Source of the DNA: SIG603 sp964369215
GTDB lineage: Bacteria; Bacillota; Clostridia; Oscillospirales; Acutalibacteraceae
Direction of reading: 5' to 3'
Length of the DNA stretch: 5,522 nucleotides
NCBI GenBank assembly: GCA_964369215.1
Contig: CAYJEZ010000143.1
Location: forward strand, 1-5,522
The position numbers and the translations under genes were made by a program. The notes under the pieces were generated by a model. It had not been told where the DNA came from and ran no database searches. It worked only from the letters and a program-made list of their open reading frames with translations. Positions 3,381 through 5,522 of this stretch are shown here, in pieces. Within the stretch, counting starts at the first letter, position 1; every line of letters begins with the position of its first letter.

Positions 3381-5522
3381 AGATATTAAAAAAGTATTGG
3401 TTATAGGTTCAGGTCCTATAGTTATAGGTCAAGCTGCAGAGTTTGACTATGCAGGCACACAGGCTTGCCGTGTTTTACGAGAAGAGGGAATAGAGATAGT
3501 TCTTATTAACTCTAACCCAGCTACAATAATGACAGATAAAAACATTGCAGATAAAATTTATATTGAGCCTTTAACTTTACCTACAGTTAAAAGAATTATT
3601 GAGAAAGAAAAACCAGACAGCATTTTGTCAGGCCTTGGCGGACAAACCGGCTTAACTCTATGTATGCAACTTGCTAAAGATGGCTTTTTAGACAGAATGG
3701 GAGTTCGCCTTTTAGGTAGCTCGCCAGAGACCATTGACAAAGCAGAAGACAGACTTGTTTTTAAAGAGACCATGCAAAAAATTAATCAACCAGTTATTCC
3801 TTCTGTTATTGCTAACGATGTTGAAACAGCGCTTGAGTTTGCAAAAGAGAGTGGTTATCCTCTAATTATTCGCCCAGCGTTTACCCTAGGCGGTAGTGGC
3901 GGCGGAATTGCAGACAATGAGCAAGAGCTTATTAATATTGCAACAAACGGCTTAGCACTCTCCCCTATCACCCAAGTTTTAGTAGAGAAATCTATTGCTG
4001 GTTGGAAAGAGATAGAGTTTGAGGTTATGCGTGACGGCGCAGGCAACACAATTACAGTGTGCTCAATGGAGAACTTCGACCCAGTTGGTGTTCATACAGG
4101 AGATAGCATTGTTATTGCCCCTACAGTTACACTTTCAGATAAAGAATATCAAATGCTTAGAACTGCAGCTATGGACATTATTTCAGAGCTTGACGTTATG
4201 GGCGGTTGTAACTGCCAGTTTGCACTTCATCCAACAAGCTTTGACTACGCAGTTATAGAGGTTAACCCTCGTGTTTCTCGTTCTTCTGCGCTTGCTTCTA
4301 AAGCTACAGGTTACCCAATTGCAAAAGTTGCTACTAAAATTGCAGTAGGTTATAACTTAGACGAAATAGTAAATGCTGTTACAGGCAACACTTTTGCAGC
4401 TTTCGAGCCAGCTCTTGACTATGTTGCTGTTAAATTCCCTAAATGGCCTTTCGATAAATTTGTGTACGCTAAAAAAGAGCTAGGAACACAAATGAAAGCG
4501 ACAGGCGAGGTTATGGCTATTGCAGATAGCTTTGAGGCGGCTTTACTAAAAGCTGTTAGGGGTGCAGAGATAGGAATGAGCTCTTTGTCACTTCCAAGGC
4601 TTAAAGAAAAAACTGACGAAGATATTCACGACATGCTTTACAAAGTTACAGACCAAAGGTTGTTCTTTGTATATGAGGCAATTTGCCGTGGCATAACTGT
4701 AGATGAAATTTATGATATTACAAAAATTGACAAGTGGTTTTTATACTGCTTAGTTAATATTGCAAACGGCTACAAAGTGGGCGATGATTTATCGTATAAA
4801 ATGGTTGATACTTGTGCAGGAGAGTTCGAGGCTGCTACTCCATACTTCTATTCTATAGACAACAGCACAGAGAACGAGGCAGAGCCTTTTGTAGCTCAAA
4901 GCAAAAAAGAGCGTATTGTTGTTTTAGGCAGTGGCCCTATTAGAATAGGCCAAGGCATAGAGTTCGACTACGCTTGTGTACACTGTGTGTGGTCACTTAA
5001 AAACTTAGGCTATGAAGTTATAGTAATTAATAACAATCCAGAGACTGTTTCTACAGATTTTGATACAGCAGATAGACTGTATTTTGAGCCACTTTGCATT
5101 GACGATGTTATGAACATTATTGATTTAGAGAAACCGATAGGTGTTATAGTGTCTTTCGGTGGTGGAACAGCTATAAAACTAACCTCTCAACTTAAAGCTC
5201 GTGGTGTTAACATTATAGGCACATCTGCAGATAGCATCGATATGTGCGAAGATAGAGAGCGTTTTGACGCTTTACTCGAAGAATTATCTATTCTTCGTCC
5301 AAAAGGTAGCTGTGTTTACACTGCTGATGAAGCTCTAGTAGCTGCAGAAGCTTTAGGATACCCTGTACTTCTTCGTCCTTCTTATGTTTTAGGTGGACAA
5401 AATATGATAGTTGCATTTACTAAAGAAGATGTAATAGAGTATATGGAGATTATCTTGCAACAAAAACAAGAGAACCCAATTTTAATAGATAAATATTTAG
5501 CTGGTAGAGAGATAGAAGTTGA
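3367..5522 (+). CDS. carB: Carbamoyl phosphate synthetase, large subunit, 3' end beyond window
   Basis: CarB makes carbamoyl phosphate from bicarbonate, CarA-derived ammonia and two ATP, using two homologous ATP-grasp halves. All 718 codons visible are open. The full protein is normally about 1060-1075 residues, so the end of the second half and the allosteric domain lie outside. The first half (about 1-400) has VIGSGPIVIGQAAEFDYAG, GLGGQTGL, Arg129, Arg169 in IIRPAFTLGGSGGG, and the metal ligands Gln284, Glu298 and Asn300 in GGCNCQFAL and EVNPRVSRSSALASKATGYP. The second half begins near 515 with VLGSGPIRIGQGIEFDY, then Arg630 and Arg670 in RPSYVLGG. Relative to E. coli Arg675 and Arg715 these are 45 residues early, while Arg129 and Arg169 match exactly. 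The loss maps to the oligomerisation domain, where WFL (457-459) is only 20 residues from VDTCA (480-484). GGGT at 599-602 replaces the usual GGQT. The first active site looks intact. Confidence 0.96.
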   Translation, partial: MPLNKDIKKVLVIGSGPIVIGQAAEFDYAGTQACRVLREEGIEIVLINSNPATIMTDKNIADKIYIEPLTLPTVKRIIEKEKPDSILSGLGGQTGLTLCMQLAKDGFLDRMGVRLLGSSPETIDKAEDRLVFKETMQKINQPVIPSVIANDVETALEFAKESGYPLIIRPAFTLGGSGGGIADNEQELINIATNGLALSPITQVLVEKSIAGWKEIEFEVMRDGAGNTITVCSMENFDPVGVHTGDSIVIAPTVTLSDKEYQMLRTAAMDIISELDVMGGCNCQFALHPTSFDYAVIEVNPRVSRSSALASKATGYPIAKVATKIAVGYNLDEIVNAVTGNTFAAFEPALDYVAVKFPKWPFDKFVYAKKELGTQMKATGEVMAIADSFEAALLKAVRGAEIGMSSLSLPRLKEKTDEDIHDMLYKVTDQRLFFVYEAICRGITVDEIYDITKIDKWFLYCLVNIANGYKVGDDLSYKMVDTCAGEFEAATPYFYSIDNSTENEAEPFVAQSKKERIVVLGSGPIRIGQGIEFDYACVHCVWSLKNLGYEVIVINNNPETVSTDFDTADRLYFEPLCIDDVMNIIDLEKPIGVIVSFGGGTAIKLTSQLKARGVNIIGTSADSIDMCEDRERFDALLEELSILRPKGSCVYTADEALVAAEALGYPVLLRPSYVLGGQNMIVAFTKEDVIEYMEIILQQKQENPILIDKYLAGREIEV

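Noticed and set aside
3558..4049. Two minus-strand open frames (3558-3773 and 3855-4049) opposite carB
   Set aside because: They are antisense shadows of the conserved first ATP-grasp half of CarB and show no recognisable protein features.
4019..4258. Plus-strand open frame of 79 codons in another frame within carB
   Set aside because: It is an out-of-frame reading of CarB, whose own frame is intact and conserved here.
5371..5403. LGGQNM in place of LGGRAM in the second half of CarB
   Set aside because: I recall LGGQNM as the normal form in clostridial CarB, so it is a lineage marker and not an anomaly.

Overview
The window looks like chromosome of a low-GC Gram-positive bacterium of the class Clostridia, most likely a Lachnospiraceae-like lineage. 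The grounds are AT-rich spacers, AGA/TTA/ATA-rich codon use, AGAAAGGA-type ribosome binding sites, textbook sigma-A promoter hexamers, and PurA and CarB sequences of the divergent clostridial type. The species cannot be named from the sequence. No mobile element, CRISPR array, tRNA or rRNA is visible.

Layout. Positions 1-422 (minus strand) hold the first 140 codons of a TIM-barrel sugar phosphate isomerase/epimerase-like gene that continues beyond the left edge. Positions 423-782 are a divergent control region. It contains two candidate minus-strand promoters, a perfect plus-strand promoter (TTGACA, 17 bp, TATAAT at 635-663) overlapped by a near-palindrome, and a leader of about 113 nt with a long hairpin plus T-rich run and a second hairpin just before the ribosome binding site. 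Positions 783-2054 encode adenylosuccinate synthetase (purA). Positions 2055-2288 are a 234-nt spacer with a possible promoter and several mutually exclusive stems. Positions 2289-3380 encode the small, glutamine-hydrolysing subunit of carbamoyl phosphate synthetase (carA). It overlaps by 14 nt the large-subunit gene carB (3367 to the right edge, 718 codons visible).

How the genes work together. CarA releases ammonia from glutamine and CarB uses it with bicarbonate and two ATP to make carbamoyl phosphate for pyrimidines and arginine. PurA commits IMP to AMP using aspartate and GTP. The plus-strand genes therefore form a nucleotide-biosynthesis block, probably with leader-level control before both purA and carA. 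The isomerase-like gene is transcribed away from them and has no evident functional link.

The items most worth a second look are the in-frame loss of roughly 45 residues from the CarB oligomerisation domain, and the two structured leaders, which match no riboswitch, T-box or PyrR site that I recognise. I saw no clear evidence of a wholly new multi-gene system.
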